DNA from: Actinotignum schaalii
Lineage (GTDB): Bacteria; Actinomycetota; Actinomycetes; Actinomycetales; Actinomycetaceae
DNA: 8,296 nucleotides
Assembly (NCBI GenBank): GCA_946222725.1
Contig: CAMIHT010000067.1
Span: forward strand, 1 to 8,296
Direction of reading: 5' to 3'
The notes below the pieces were generated by a model that worked only from the letters and a program-made list of their open reading frames with translations, was not told the origin of the DNA and searched no databases. Both the position numbers and the translations under genes were made by a program. Shown piece after piece: positions 1 to 7,567 of this stretch. Position 1 is the first letter of the stretch, and the number at the start of each line of letters is the position of its first letter.

Positions 1-1
1 G

Positions 2-862
2 GTGGATTCGCCGGCCGCCGATGCCCGCTGGTTGGCCGAAGCGGCAGCGGGGGAACGCCCCTATCCGCGCGATACCCCGACTCCCGCCCAGCGTGAGCTT
101 TTTGCAAGCTACCTGGCCCGCCGCGCCGCGCGCGAGCCGCTGCAGCATATTACCGGGCGGATGTATTTCCGCTACCTCGAGCTGGTTTCCACGCCCGATG
201 CGCTGATTGTGCGCCCGGAAACTGAGATCGTCACCGAACGCGCCATTGAGCACGTGCGAGCGTGCGTGGCCGCGCAGCGCCGCGGGAACACTACCGCCAT
301 TGGGAACGACGGCGCAGCGGCGGCGCAGAAGTGCGCCGCCGCGCAGCAGGCTGGCCCCCTCGTCCTTGATTTGGGCACCGGCAGCGGAGCCATTGCCCTG
401 AGTATTGCGACTGAAGTCCCCGCCGCCCGGGTGATCGGCGTCGACACAGATCCCCGGGCCCTGCAACTAGCTGCCACCAATAATGCCCGCTACGGGTCAC
501 CCGTCACTTTCCTGCACCACGATGTAGCTGAGCCGCTCCCGGAACTGGACCACGCGGTGAGCGTCGTCGTCGCTAATCCTCCCTATATTCCACCCGATAC
601 GCCCGTTAGCGCAGAAGTGCGGGCCGATCCGGCGCGCGCCCTGTGGGGCGGGGGAGCGGAGGGCCTGGATCTGCCCAGGCTTTTTGTCGCGCGCGCGGCG
701 CAGCTGTTGCGGGACGGGGGTATCCTCGTTCTCGAACACGCGGAGACGCAGAGCGCGGCCCTGCGCGATTATGCCCGTAACGTGGGTTTTACCCGGGTGG
801 CAACCGGCCGGGACCTGGCCGGGCGGGAACGTTTTTTGGAGGCAGAATATGGACACATGTGA
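2..862 (+). CDS. prmC: Peptide chain release factor N5-glutamine methyltransferase PrmC (HemK), 5'-truncated by window
   Basis: PrmC methylates the glutamine of the GGQ motif in release factors RF1 and RF2, using S-adenosylmethionine, in the cytosol. The visible part (286 codons) carries the end of the N-terminal helical substrate domain (PLQHITGRMYF, then RPETE near residues 72-76). The SAM-binding loop LDLGTGSG is at about residues 122-129, and the catalytic NPPY motif that binds the target glutamine is at 192-195. The GTG at position 2 is probably an internal valine: family members start about 20-30 residues earlier, so the true start lies upstream. The linker between RPETE and the SAM loop is about 46 residues, against about 17 in the E. 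coli protein as I recall it. The extra part is Ala/Gln-rich and contains a perfect DNA hairpin (see 317-342). The stop overlaps the next gene by 14 bp. Both motifs are intact, so I expect function. Confidence 0.93.
   Translation: MDSPAADARWLAEAAAGERPYPRDTPTPAQRELFASYLARRAAREPLQHITGRMYFRYLELVSTPDALIVRPETEIVTERAIEHVRACVAAQRRGNTTAIGNDGAAAAQKCAAAQQAGPLVLDLGTGSGAIALSIATEVPAARVIGVDTDPRALQLAATNNARYGSPVTFLHHDVAEPLPELDHAVSVVVANPPYIPPDTPVSAEVRADPARALWGGGAEGLDLPRLFVARAAQLLRDGGILVLEHAETQSAALRDYARNVGFTRVATGRDLAGRERFLEAEYGHM
317..342. repeat. Perfect 11-bp inverted repeat with 4-nt loop inside prmC
   Basis: The arms GCGGCGGCGCA (317-327) and TGCGCCGCCGC (332-342) are exact reverse complements around the loop GAAG. 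The structure lies in the Ala/Gln-rich linker of PrmC, between the N-terminal domain and the methyltransferase domain, where the protein is longer than usual. It could fold in mRNA as a very stable stem. No T-run follows, so it does not look like a terminator. Function unknown; GC-rich alanine codon runs can make such palindromes by chance. Confidence 0.7.
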
Positions 863-1445
863 TGCCGCGGTAGCCGCCCTCGCGCGCGGCGAACTCGTGG
901 TTCTCCCCACCGATACCGTCTACGGGCTGGGCGCCGATGCGTTTTCGCGCGCGGCTGTGACCCGGCTCCTCACCGCGAAGGGGCGCGGGCGCGATAAGCC
1001 CTCCCCGGTTCTTGTCGCGTCGATGGACGACGCCGCACGTTTGACCTCCGGCATCCCGGCCGGCGCCCGCGCGCTCGCCGCGGCGTACTGGCCCGGGGCT
1101 CTTACCCTCGTCCTCCCCGCGAATGACAGCATCGGCTGGGATCTGGGCGAAACCCACGGCACCGTGGCACTGCGCATGCCCGATCACCCGCTCGCCCTGG
1201 AGCTGCTGCGCCGCACCGGTCCGCTGGCCGTATCCTCCGCGAATCTCACCGAGCACGCCCCGGCCCGCACCGCCGCGCAGGCTCGCGAGCAGCTGGGAGA
1301 GAAAGTCGCGGTATACCTGGACGGAGGCACCGCACCGGGCGGGGTGCCGTCCACCATCGTGAGTTTCGCGGGGGAACGGGCACACATCCTGCGCCACGGC
1401 GCTATTCCGGATGCGGATATTGCCGCGGTGGTGCCCTTGGGCTGA
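849..1445 (+). CDS. L-threonylcarbamoyladenylate synthase (Sua5/YrdC/TsaC family)
   Basis: The product (198 aa) belongs to the YrdC/Sua5 family, which condenses L-threonine, bicarbonate and ATP to threonylcarbamoyl-AMP. This is the first step of t6A formation at A37 of ANN-decoding tRNAs. Family signatures are PTDTVYGLG at residues 20-28, the basic nucleotide-binding stretch KGRGRDKP at 44-51, SSAN at 129-132 and a C-terminal VPSTIV. It is a single YrdC-type domain, without the extra C-terminal domain of long Sua5 proteins. The ATG at 849 was chosen because GGAGG (838-842) sits six bases upstream and the protein then begins just before the conserved core; the frame is open further upstream, but that part is a shadow of prmC. 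It overlaps the prmC stop by 14 bp, which suggests translational coupling. Whether to use the symbol sua5 or tsaC is a naming choice. Confidence 0.93.
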   Translation: MDTCDAAVAALARGELVVLPTDTVYGLGADAFSRAAVTRLLTAKGRGRDKPSPVLVASMDDAARLTSGIPAGARALAAAYWPGALTLVLPANDSIGWDLGETHGTVALRMPDHPLALELLRRTGPLAVSSANLTEHAPARTAAQAREQLGEKVAVYLDGGTAPGGVPSTIVSFAGERAHILRHGAIPDADIAAVVPLG

Positions 1446-1487
1446 AGCGGTTCGGTGGCGGCGCACGGATGCGGGAGCCGGGCCGGC

Positions 1488-1493
1488 TAGACT
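1488..1493 (+). promoter_or_regulatory. Possible -10 element (TAGACT) upstream of the wecA-like gene
   Basis: The 78-bp gap between the threonylcarbamoyl-AMP synthase gene and the next start holds TAGACT, which fits the loose actinobacterial TANNNT pattern and lies about 30 bp before the start codon. No good -35 hexamer is seen 16-18 bp upstream (ACGGAT at 1465-1470 is a poor match). It could be chance, with the downstream gene transcribed from the prmC side. Confidence 0.25.
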
Positions 1494-1523
1494 GAACGGC
1501 AGCGGTCAAGGTAAGGAGAGAGC

Positions 1524-2708
1524 ATGCGCGTTTACCTGCTCATGATGGTGCTCAGCTGCGCCATCACCTACTTCCTCGTCCCCGCGATTCTGCGCCTGGC
1601 GCTACGCGTGGGTGCCATGACACAGGTGCGCGAACGCGATATCCACACCGTGCCTATCCCGCGTCTGGGCGGAGTGGCCATGTTCCTGGGTTTTTCGGTT
1701 TCTTTCGCTATCGCCTCTCAGATCCCCTACCTGCATCGGGTGCTCGGGCCCGCCTCGCAAGCCTGGGGGATTTGGCTGGGCGCCGGGCTCATGTGCCTGG
1801 TGGGTGCCATCGACGATATCTGGGAACTGGATTGGATGACGAAACTGGCCGGCGAAGTGCTGGCTGCCGGGGTCATGGCCTGGCAGGGCGTCCAATTCGT
1901 CACGCTGCCCTTTATGGGCCTGACTGTGGGCTCCACTCGCCTTTCGATTTTCTTTACCATCCTCATGGTGGTCATCACGGTGAATGCCGTGAACTTCATG
2001 GACGGCCTGGACGGGCTGGCTGCCGGGATCGTGGGCATTGCATCCCTGGCTTTCTTTATTTATTCCTATATTCTTACCCGCAATGCCACCCCGGGGGATT
2101 ACACGTCGGTGGCCTGCGCGGCCGCGGCGGCCACGGTGGGGATGTGCGCGGGTATCCTGCCGCATAATTTCCATCCGGCCCGTATCTTTATGGGTGATTC
2201 GGGGGCGCTCATGCTCGGCATGGTGCTGGCCGCCTCCGCAATCCAGGTCACCGGGCAGATCGATCCGCAATCGACCTCCCTCGGCTACGCGCTCCCGGCA
2301 TATCTGCCGCTGCTGCTGGCCCTCGCCGTGGTGGTGCTGCCGCTCTCTGATTTCATCTGGGCCGTCACCCGGCGCCTGGCCCGCGGGCAGTCCCCTTTCC
2401 ACGCCGACGCCGGTCACCTTCACCACCGCCTGCTGCGCCTGGGGCATTCGCATACCGGCACCGTGCTCATCCTCTATTTGTGGACGGCCATTTTTTCATT
2501 CACCTGCATTTTGCTTATTGTGTTACCCGCCCGGCACGTCGCCCTGATTGGAGCGGCCGGGGTGGTGCTCGGTTGCGTGGTCACCTTCGGGATGTTCGGG
2601 CGACGGCGCAGCTCGGCAGCGCGCGGGGAGCGCATTCCGGAGGAGAATGCCGGAGATGCGCCTATTTCCGAAGTGGAGCCGGTGCGGGAAGCGGAGGAGG
2701 CATCATGA
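1524..2708 (+). CDS. wecA: WecA/MraY-family undecaprenyl-phosphate sugar-1-phosphate transferase (Rfe/WecA-like)
   Basis: A 394-aa polytopic membrane protein of the MraY/WecA (glycosyltransferase 4) family. Such enzymes transfer a sugar-1-phosphate, GlcNAc-1-phosphate in WecA, from a UDP-sugar to a polyprenyl phosphate at the inner membrane face. This starts synthesis of a cell-wall polymer or linker. Family motifs are present in order: PIPRLGG (44-50), the Mg-binding pair D97-D98 in GAIDDIWELD, NFMDGLDG (157-164), MGDSG (223-227) and the histidine motif GHLHHR (297-302). About ten or eleven hydrophobic segments are separated by these cytoplasmic loops. The C-terminal ~40 residues are polar, acidic and probably disordered. 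AAGGAG at 1513-1518 supports the ATG. The position before the atpI-like gene and the atp operon matches M. tuberculosis rfe/wecA (Rv1302), which initiates the arabinogalactan linker. The end product here is inferred only to be an envelope glycan; the sugar substrate is not provable from sequence. Confidence 0.88.
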   Translation: MRVYLLMMVLSCAITYFLVPAILRLALRVGAMTQVRERDIHTVPIPRLGGVAMFLGFSVSFAIASQIPYLHRVLGPASQAWGIWLGAGLMCLVGAIDDIWELDWMTKLAGEVLAAGVMAWQGVQFVTLPFMGLTVGSTRLSIFFTILMVVITVNAVNFMDGLDGLAAGIVGIASLAFFIYSYILTRNATPGDYTSVACAAAAATVGMCAGILPHNFHPARIFMGDSGALMLGMVLAASAIQVTGQIDPQSTSLGYALPAYLPLLLALAVVVLPLSDFIWAVTRRLARGQSPFHADAGHLHHRLLRLGHSHTGTVLILYLWTAIFSFTCILLIVLPARHVALIGAAGVVLGCVVTFGMFGRRRSSAARGERIPEENAGDAPISEVEPVREAEEAS

Positions 2709-3124
2709 GAGCCCAATCCGGGTGGCGAGCTGCCCCGAGCGGTGGCGCCGGGCGATTGCTGCGCCGTGCCCAGCTGAGCGCAACACTCGGTTGCGGCGTC
2801 GTCGGAATAATCGGGGCGGCGGGGTGCCTGCTTGCCGGCCAGGGCGAGCACGCCTGTGCCGTGGGCTGGGCCACCCTCATTGCGCTGATACTCCAGGCGG
2901 TCACCTGGGCTAGTGCGCGCTACCTGCCCGGAGGGGCCGGATGGGCCCTGGGCGGCTACGCGATCAAACTCGCGGTGGTCTTCGGGGGACTCGGGGCAGT
3001 GCGCGCCCTCACGAGCGCGCCGGTGGGAACCGCGGCGCTGGCACTTGCCGGGCTTATTATCTGCGCGCTCGCGATGCAATCCTGGGTGGTGCTGCGCGCC
3101 GATCTGCGCGCAGCCGCACCGTGA
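2705..3124 (+). CDS. Small AtpI-like four-helix membrane protein
   Basis: A 139-aa protein with a basic N-terminus and four hydrophobic segments at about residues 28-46, 52-73, 79-101 and 107-129. Its size, topology and location just before atpB fit AtpI/UncI, a poorly conserved accessory protein implicated in c-ring assembly or ion supply for ATP synthase. The equivalent mycobacterial position (Rv1303) holds a similar uncharacterised membrane protein. I see no diagnostic residue motif, so the name rests on context and topology. The ATG overlaps the wecA-like stop codon (ATGA), with GGAGGAGG at 2693-2700 as ribosome-binding site. It is therefore coupled to the wecA-like gene and separated from atpB by 221 bp. 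The frame is open further upstream inside the wecA-like gene, but that extension is a shadow. Confidence 0.75.
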   Translation: MRAQSGWRAAPSGGAGRLLRRAQLSATLGCGVVGIIGAAGCLLAGQGEHACAVGWATLIALILQAVTWASARYLPGGAGWALGGYAIKLAVVFGGLGAVRALTSAPVGTAALALAGLIICALAMQSWVVLRADLRAAAP

Positions 3125-3253
3125 GTCCGGTTCACCCGGGGGCGGTGCCGCGCGTACGTTTTCGGGACCAGGGCGCTAAGTCCTAGCCGTGCAGAGGCGG
3201 CAAGAGTAACGTAGACCACTGTTCACGGCGGCGAAGTTCAAGGCCGCGCGGTG

Positions 3254-3281
3254 ATGACAATTGTGATTTCCACGCTAAGAT
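3254..3281 (+). promoter_or_regulatory. Predicted promoter of the atp operon
   Basis: In the 221-bp spacer before atpB, ATGACA (3254-3259, five of six bases to TTGACA) is followed after 16 bp by TAAGAT (3276-3281, fits TANNNT). Transcription would start near 3288, giving a leader of roughly 58 nt. The palindrome ACAATTGT (3257-3264) overlaps the -35 box and could be an operator. TAGGTT at 3281-3286 is an alternative -10, but its spacing is poor. The remainder of the spacer, from 3125, shows no small ORF or clear terminator. Confidence 0.45.
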
Positions 3282-3300
3282 AGGTTAGCAGTGCCGTTCA

Positions 3301-3315
3301 GGCGGGGTTCCCGCC
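3301..3315 (+). other. Hairpin in the predicted atpB leader
   Basis: GGCGGG (3301-3306) and CCCGCC (3310-3315) form a perfect 6-bp stem with a 3-nt loop, 15 bases before the atpB ribosome-binding site. No T-run follows, so it is not a classic terminator. It may stabilise the mRNA 5' end or affect translation. The short arms could arise by chance in GC-rich DNA. Confidence 0.4.
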
Positions 3316-3345
3316 GCGGAAAGATTCGATGGAGAGGGTGAGCGC

Positions 3346-4406
<1,061 letters not shown>

Positions 4407-4409
4407 GCA

Positions 4410-4940
4410 ATGTATCTCGCTGAAGAACACAGTGTTATTATTCCGGCCATCCCGGATCTGCTGTGGGGCACGGTATCTTTCCTCATCGTCGCCATCGCGG
4501 TGTATAAATTCGCCTGGCCTACGTTGACGAAGATGCTCGATGAGCGGCGGGAGAAAATCGAAGAAGGTTTGCTCGCTGCCGAGCGTGCCCGCGAGGAAGT
4601 GGCTCAGGAACGTGCCACTATCCAGTCCGAAAAGGATGCCGCGGTGCGCGAAGCCGCGGATATCCGCGCCCAGGCACAGTCCAATGCCTCCGATATTATC
4701 GAGCGTGCGCGCCGGGAAGCCGGTGAAGAAGCGCGGCGCATTTCCGCCGCGGCCCAGGTTCAGATTAAGGCTGATACCGACGCCGCCGCGCGGATTCTCC
4801 GCGCGGATCTGGGTACCATGGCGTCGCAGTTGGCCGGTCGTATCGTGGGTGAGCAGATTCGCCTCGATCCGAGTGTAAATCAGGGCGTTGTCGATTCGTT
4901 CCTCGATAATCTCGAGGAGCAGGCGCGAACGGGGGCGTAA
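4410..4940 (+). CDS. atpF: ATP synthase Fo subunit b
   Basis: Subunit b (176 aa) is the peripheral stalk that links the membrane sector to delta and alpha. It has a short polar N-terminus, one transmembrane helix at about residues 17-36 (ending KFAWP) and a long charged alanine-rich coiled coil from about 40 to 140 (ERREKIEEGL and following heptads). A C-terminal delta-binding part ends the protein. Length is typical of a free b subunit. It starts three bases after the atpE stop, with GGAG at 4398-4401, and its stop shares one base with the atpH start (TAATG), so translation is probably coupled. Unlike Mycobacterium, there is no b-delta fusion. Confidence 0.95.
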   Translation: MYLAEEHSVIIPAIPDLLWGTVSFLIVAIAVYKFAWPTLTKMLDERREKIEEGLLAAERAREEVAQERATIQSEKDAAVREAADIRAQAQSNASDIIERARREAGEEARRISAAAQVQIKADTDAAARILRADLGTMASQLAGRIVGEQIRLDPSVNQGVVDSFLDNLEEQARTGA

Positions 4941-5779
4941 TGCGGTCCACGAGTAAGCAATCCGCCGCCGCGGTCACCGCCGAGTGGGACGCGCTGCTTC
5001 AGGAACATCCCGGCCGGGAAATTGACTTGGCGCGCGAACTTTTCGCCGCTGCAGACGCCATCAATGCCTCTCCCTCCCTGCGTGGAACCCTCGCGGATAC
5101 CACCCGGGCTGGGGCGGCACGGGAAAGCCTGGCAGGTGCCATTTTCGCCGCCCACGTGAGCGCACCGGTTCTTACGGTGCTGCGCGCGGTAGCGGGGCGG
5201 ACGTGGACGGAGGACGCTGATCTCGTCACGACCGTGGATACCCTCGGCGCATACGCCGTGCTGGTGCGGGCGCGTGGTGCCGGGGTGCTCTCCGGCGTCG
5301 AAGATGAGCTCTACCAGCTTATGCGTACCCTTAAAGAAACTCCCGATCTACGCATCACGCTCTCCCGCGAGGAATACTCCGCGGAGGAACGCGCCGCGCT
5401 CTTTGATCGCGTGGTTCCGAAAATCCAGGAGGAAACCCGGGTGCTTGCGCACCGCGCCCTCGCGCGAGTACGGGAGATGACCCTGGCCGCATCACTCATG
5501 GAGTACGCGGCCCAGGCAGCTGATTTGGGTGATGTTTCCGGAGTATCGGTGCTGGTAGCCCAGCCGCTCACGGCGAGCCAAGAGGAACGTCTCCAGCGCG
5601 CCCTGACCGCGATGTACGGAACTGAAGTTTCCATCCACGTCTCGGTAGATCCGACTGTGGTGGGCGGCATGCGTATCCAGCACGGTTCGGATGTTATTGA
5701 CGCGACGCTGCAGTCCAGAATTAAAGATGTACGCGATAAAGTCGCGGCCATGCCGGCGGCACCGGCGAGCAACAGGTAA
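4940..5779 (+). CDS. atpH: ATP synthase F1 subunit delta
   Basis: Delta (279 aa) caps the F1 head and joins it to subunit b. It is much longer than the roughly 177-residue E. coli delta, which is common in Actinobacteria, where an additional N-terminal segment is present. The C-terminal signature is clear: DPTVVGGMRIQHGSDVID at about residues 238-255, followed by TLQSRI, the usual delta-family motif. The central part is helical and charged, with no signal peptide or membrane segment. The ATG overlaps the atpF stop by one base. It is followed after nine bases by atpA. No defect seen. Confidence 0.94.
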   Translation: MRSTSKQSAAAVTAEWDALLQEHPGREIDLARELFAAADAINASPSLRGTLADTTRAGAARESLAGAIFAAHVSAPVLTVLRAVAGRTWTEDADLVTTVDTLGAYAVLVRARGAGVLSGVEDELYQLMRTLKETPDLRITLSREEYSAEERAALFDRVVPKIQEETRVLAHRALARVREMTLAASLMEYAAQAADLGDVSGVSVLVAQPLTASQEERLQRALTAMYGTEVSIHVSVDPTVVGGMRIQHGSDVIDATLQSRIKDVRDKVAAMPAAPASNR

Positions 5780-5788
5780 GGAAAAAGA

Positions 5789-7567
5789 ATGGCTGATCTG
5801 ACAATCCAGCCCGAAGAGATTCGGGCAGCGCTCGATAACTTCGTGCGTAGCTACACGCCGGAGCAGTCCGAGAGTGAGCAAGTTGGTCACGTCACCATGA
5901 CGGCGGACGGCATCGCCCGCGTGGCCGGCCTGCCCGGTGCGATGGCCAATGAACTTCTCGTTTTCGAGGATGGCACCCGCGGACTGGCGATGAACTTGGA
6001 AGAGCGGGAAATCGGCGTTGTGGTTCTCGGCGACTTCTCCAATATTGAAGAAGGTCAGGAAGTGCGCCGCAGCGGTGAGGTGCTCTCCGTCCCGGTGGGC
6101 GACGGATACCTCGGCCGCACGGTGGATCCGCTCGGCAAGCCGATTGACGGCCTGGGCGAAATTGAGAATCTCAGTGGCCGGCGTGCCCTGGAGCTGCAGG
6201 CTCCCGGCGTAATGATGCGTAAGTCGGTGCACGAACCGCTAGAAACCGGTATCAAGGCGATTGACTCAATGACCCCGATCGGGCGCGGGCAGCGCCAGCT
6301 CATTATTGGGGACCGCCAGACAGGTAAAACCGCCCTCGCGATTGATACCATCCTTAACCAGCGCAAGAACTGGGAAACAGGGGATCCTTCCAAGCAGGTG
6401 CGCTGCATTTACGTGGCCATTGGTCAGAAGGGTTCCACCATCGCTTCGGTGCGCGGCACCCTGGCCCGCTACGGCGCGCTGGAGTACACCACCATCGTGG
6501 CCTCCCCGGCATCCGATCCCGCGGGCTTCAAATACCTGGCCCCCTACACCGGTTCGGCTATCGGCCAGCACTGGATGTACGAAGGCAAGCACGTGCTCAT
6601 CGTCTTTGACGACCTGTCCAAGCAGGCCGAAGCCTACCGCGCCGTGTCCCTGCTGCTGCGCCGCCCGCCGGGGCGTGAAGCCTACCCGGGCGACGTTTTC
6701 TACCTGCATTCGCGCCTGCTGGAACGCTGCGCCAAGCTCTCCGATGAGCTGGGCGGGGGTTCCATGACCGGCCTTCCGATTGTGGAAACCAAGGCGAACG
6801 ACGTGTCGGCCTATATTCCGACCAACGTTATTTCCATTACCGACGGTCAGATCTTCTTGCAATCCGACCTCTTCAACTCCAATCAGCGCCCGGCCGTGGA
6901 CGTGGGTATTTCGGTGTCCCGCGTGGGTGGCGACGCGCAGATCAAGGCGATGAAGAAGGTTGCCGGTACCCTGAAGATTACCTTGGCGCAGTACCGGTCG
7001 CAGGCGGCCTTCGCGATGTTTGCTTCCGATCTTGATCCGGCCACCCGCCAGCAGCTCACCCGCGGTGAGCGCCTCATGGAACTGCTTAAGCAGCCGCAGT
7101 ACACCCCGTACCCCATTGAGGAACAGGTGGTCTCGGTGTGGGCCGGATCGAAGGGATATCTCGATGATGTTCCGGTGGAGAAGGTGCACGATTGGGAAGC
7201 CCGCATGCTCGACTACGTGCGTCACAACTCCTCGGTGTTGGAAACCATTGCCTCGACCGGTGAGATGGATAAGGATCTCGAAGCCGAACTGGAAGCCACG
7301 GTAAGTGCCTTCACGGAGTCTACCGCACTGCCGAAAACCTGCCCGCGGGTGGGGAAGAGGATGTCCCGGCCGAGCAGGCCCGTGAAACTCTCGCGCGGCC
7401 GACGAAGGGTTAATCGATGGCCGGCGAACAGAGGATTTACAAGAGCAAAATTCGTGCGACGAGCACCCTGCAAAAGGTGTTCCGCGCGATGGAGCTCATT
7501 GCGGCCTCGCGTATCGGCTCGGCGCGCCGGGAGGCGCAGGAACTGGACCCTTACGCGCGGGCGGTAA
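5789..7567 (+). CDS. atpA: ATP synthase F1 subunit alpha, with apparent 3' frameshift
   Basis: Alpha (literal ORF 592 aa) alternates with beta in the F1 hexamer and binds non-exchanged nucleotide. Residues 1-511 are a normal alpha: Walker A GDRQTGKT at 174-181, Walker B aspartates D274-D275 in [24 protein letters not shown], and the arginine finger R378 in SVSRVGG. After FTES (508-511) the literal frame becomes a basic, Arg-rich tail with no alpha-like character. It runs to 7567, overlapping 151 bases of atpG. Adding one base near 7319-7323 restores a sensible ending ([16 protein letters not shown]... ...TLARPTKG) and a stop at 7411-7413, giving about 541 aa, the usual actinobacterial size. 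I infer a one-base deletion, or less likely a two-base insertion. AAGGAA at 5778-5783 supports the ATG. Sequencing error is the likeliest cause; a truly altered tail outside the catalytic core might still allow function. Confidence 0.93.
   Translation: MADLTIQPEEIRAALDNFVRSYTPEQSESEQVGHVTMTADGIARVAGLPGAMANELLVFEDGTRGLAMNLEEREIGVVVLGDFSNIEEGQEVRRSGEVLSVPVGDGYLGRTVDPLGKPIDGLGEIENLSGRRALELQAPGVMMRKSVHEPLETGIKAIDSMTPIGRGQRQLIIGDRQTGKTALAIDTILNQRKNWETGDPSKQVRCIYVAIGQKGSTIASVRGTLARYGALEYTTIVASPASDPAGFKYLAPYTGSAIGQHWMYEGKHVLIVFDDLSKQAEAYRAVSLLLRRPPGREAYPGDVFYLHSRLLERCAKLSDELGGGSMTGLPIVETKANDVSAYIPTNVISITDGQIFLQSDLFNSNQRPAVDVGISVSRVGGDAQIKAMKKVAGTLKITLAQYRSQAAFAMFASDLDPATRQQLTRGERLMELLKQPQYTPYPIEEQVVSVWAGSKGYLDDVPVEKVHDWEARMLDYVRHNSSVLETIASTGEMDKDLEAELEATVSAFTESTALPKTCPRVGKRMSRPSRPVKLSRGRRRVNRWPANRGFTRAKFVRRAPCKRCSARWSSLRPRVSARRAGRRRNWTLTRGR
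7322..7413 (+). other. Displaced native C-terminal tail of AtpA in another frame
   Basis: In this frame, from CGC at 7324, the bases encode 29 residues beginning [10 protein letters not shown], then an acidic EEDVPAEQ stretch, and ending RPTKG with TAA at 7411-7413. The stop lies three bases before the atpG ATG, as expected for the tight gene spacing of this operon. AAGGG at 7405-7409 would then serve atpG. This supports the reading that the real atpA ends here and the literal ORF to 7567 is an artefact of frame loss. Confidence 0.85.

Noticed and set aside
684..848. Upstream extension of the threonylcarbamoyl-AMP synthase gene within prmC
   Set aside because: The extra residues are an off-frame reading of prmC. 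The ATG at 849 has a good GGAGG and fits the family start.
1602..2453. Long minus-strand ORF opposite the wecA-like gene (about 283 codons)
   Set aside because: The product is rich in His, Gln and Gly with no recognisable domain, while the + strand carries all WecA/MraY motifs.
3125..3180. Rho-independent terminator after the AtpI-like gene
   Set aside because: Only a 4-bp CCGG stem around TTCAC is visible, with no T-run.
6266..7225. Long minus-strand ORF opposite atpA (about 319 codons)
   Set aside because: It is antisense to a clearly conserved gene, has low-complexity His/Gly/Arg composition, and is typical of shadow frames in GC-rich DNA.
7322..7340. Programmed -1 ribosomal frameshifting in atpA (GAAAAC at 7333-7338)
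   Set aside because: No canonical X XXY YYZ slippery heptamer in the correct phase and no clear downstream structure. Such recoding is not known for atpA, and a single lost base explains the data more simply.
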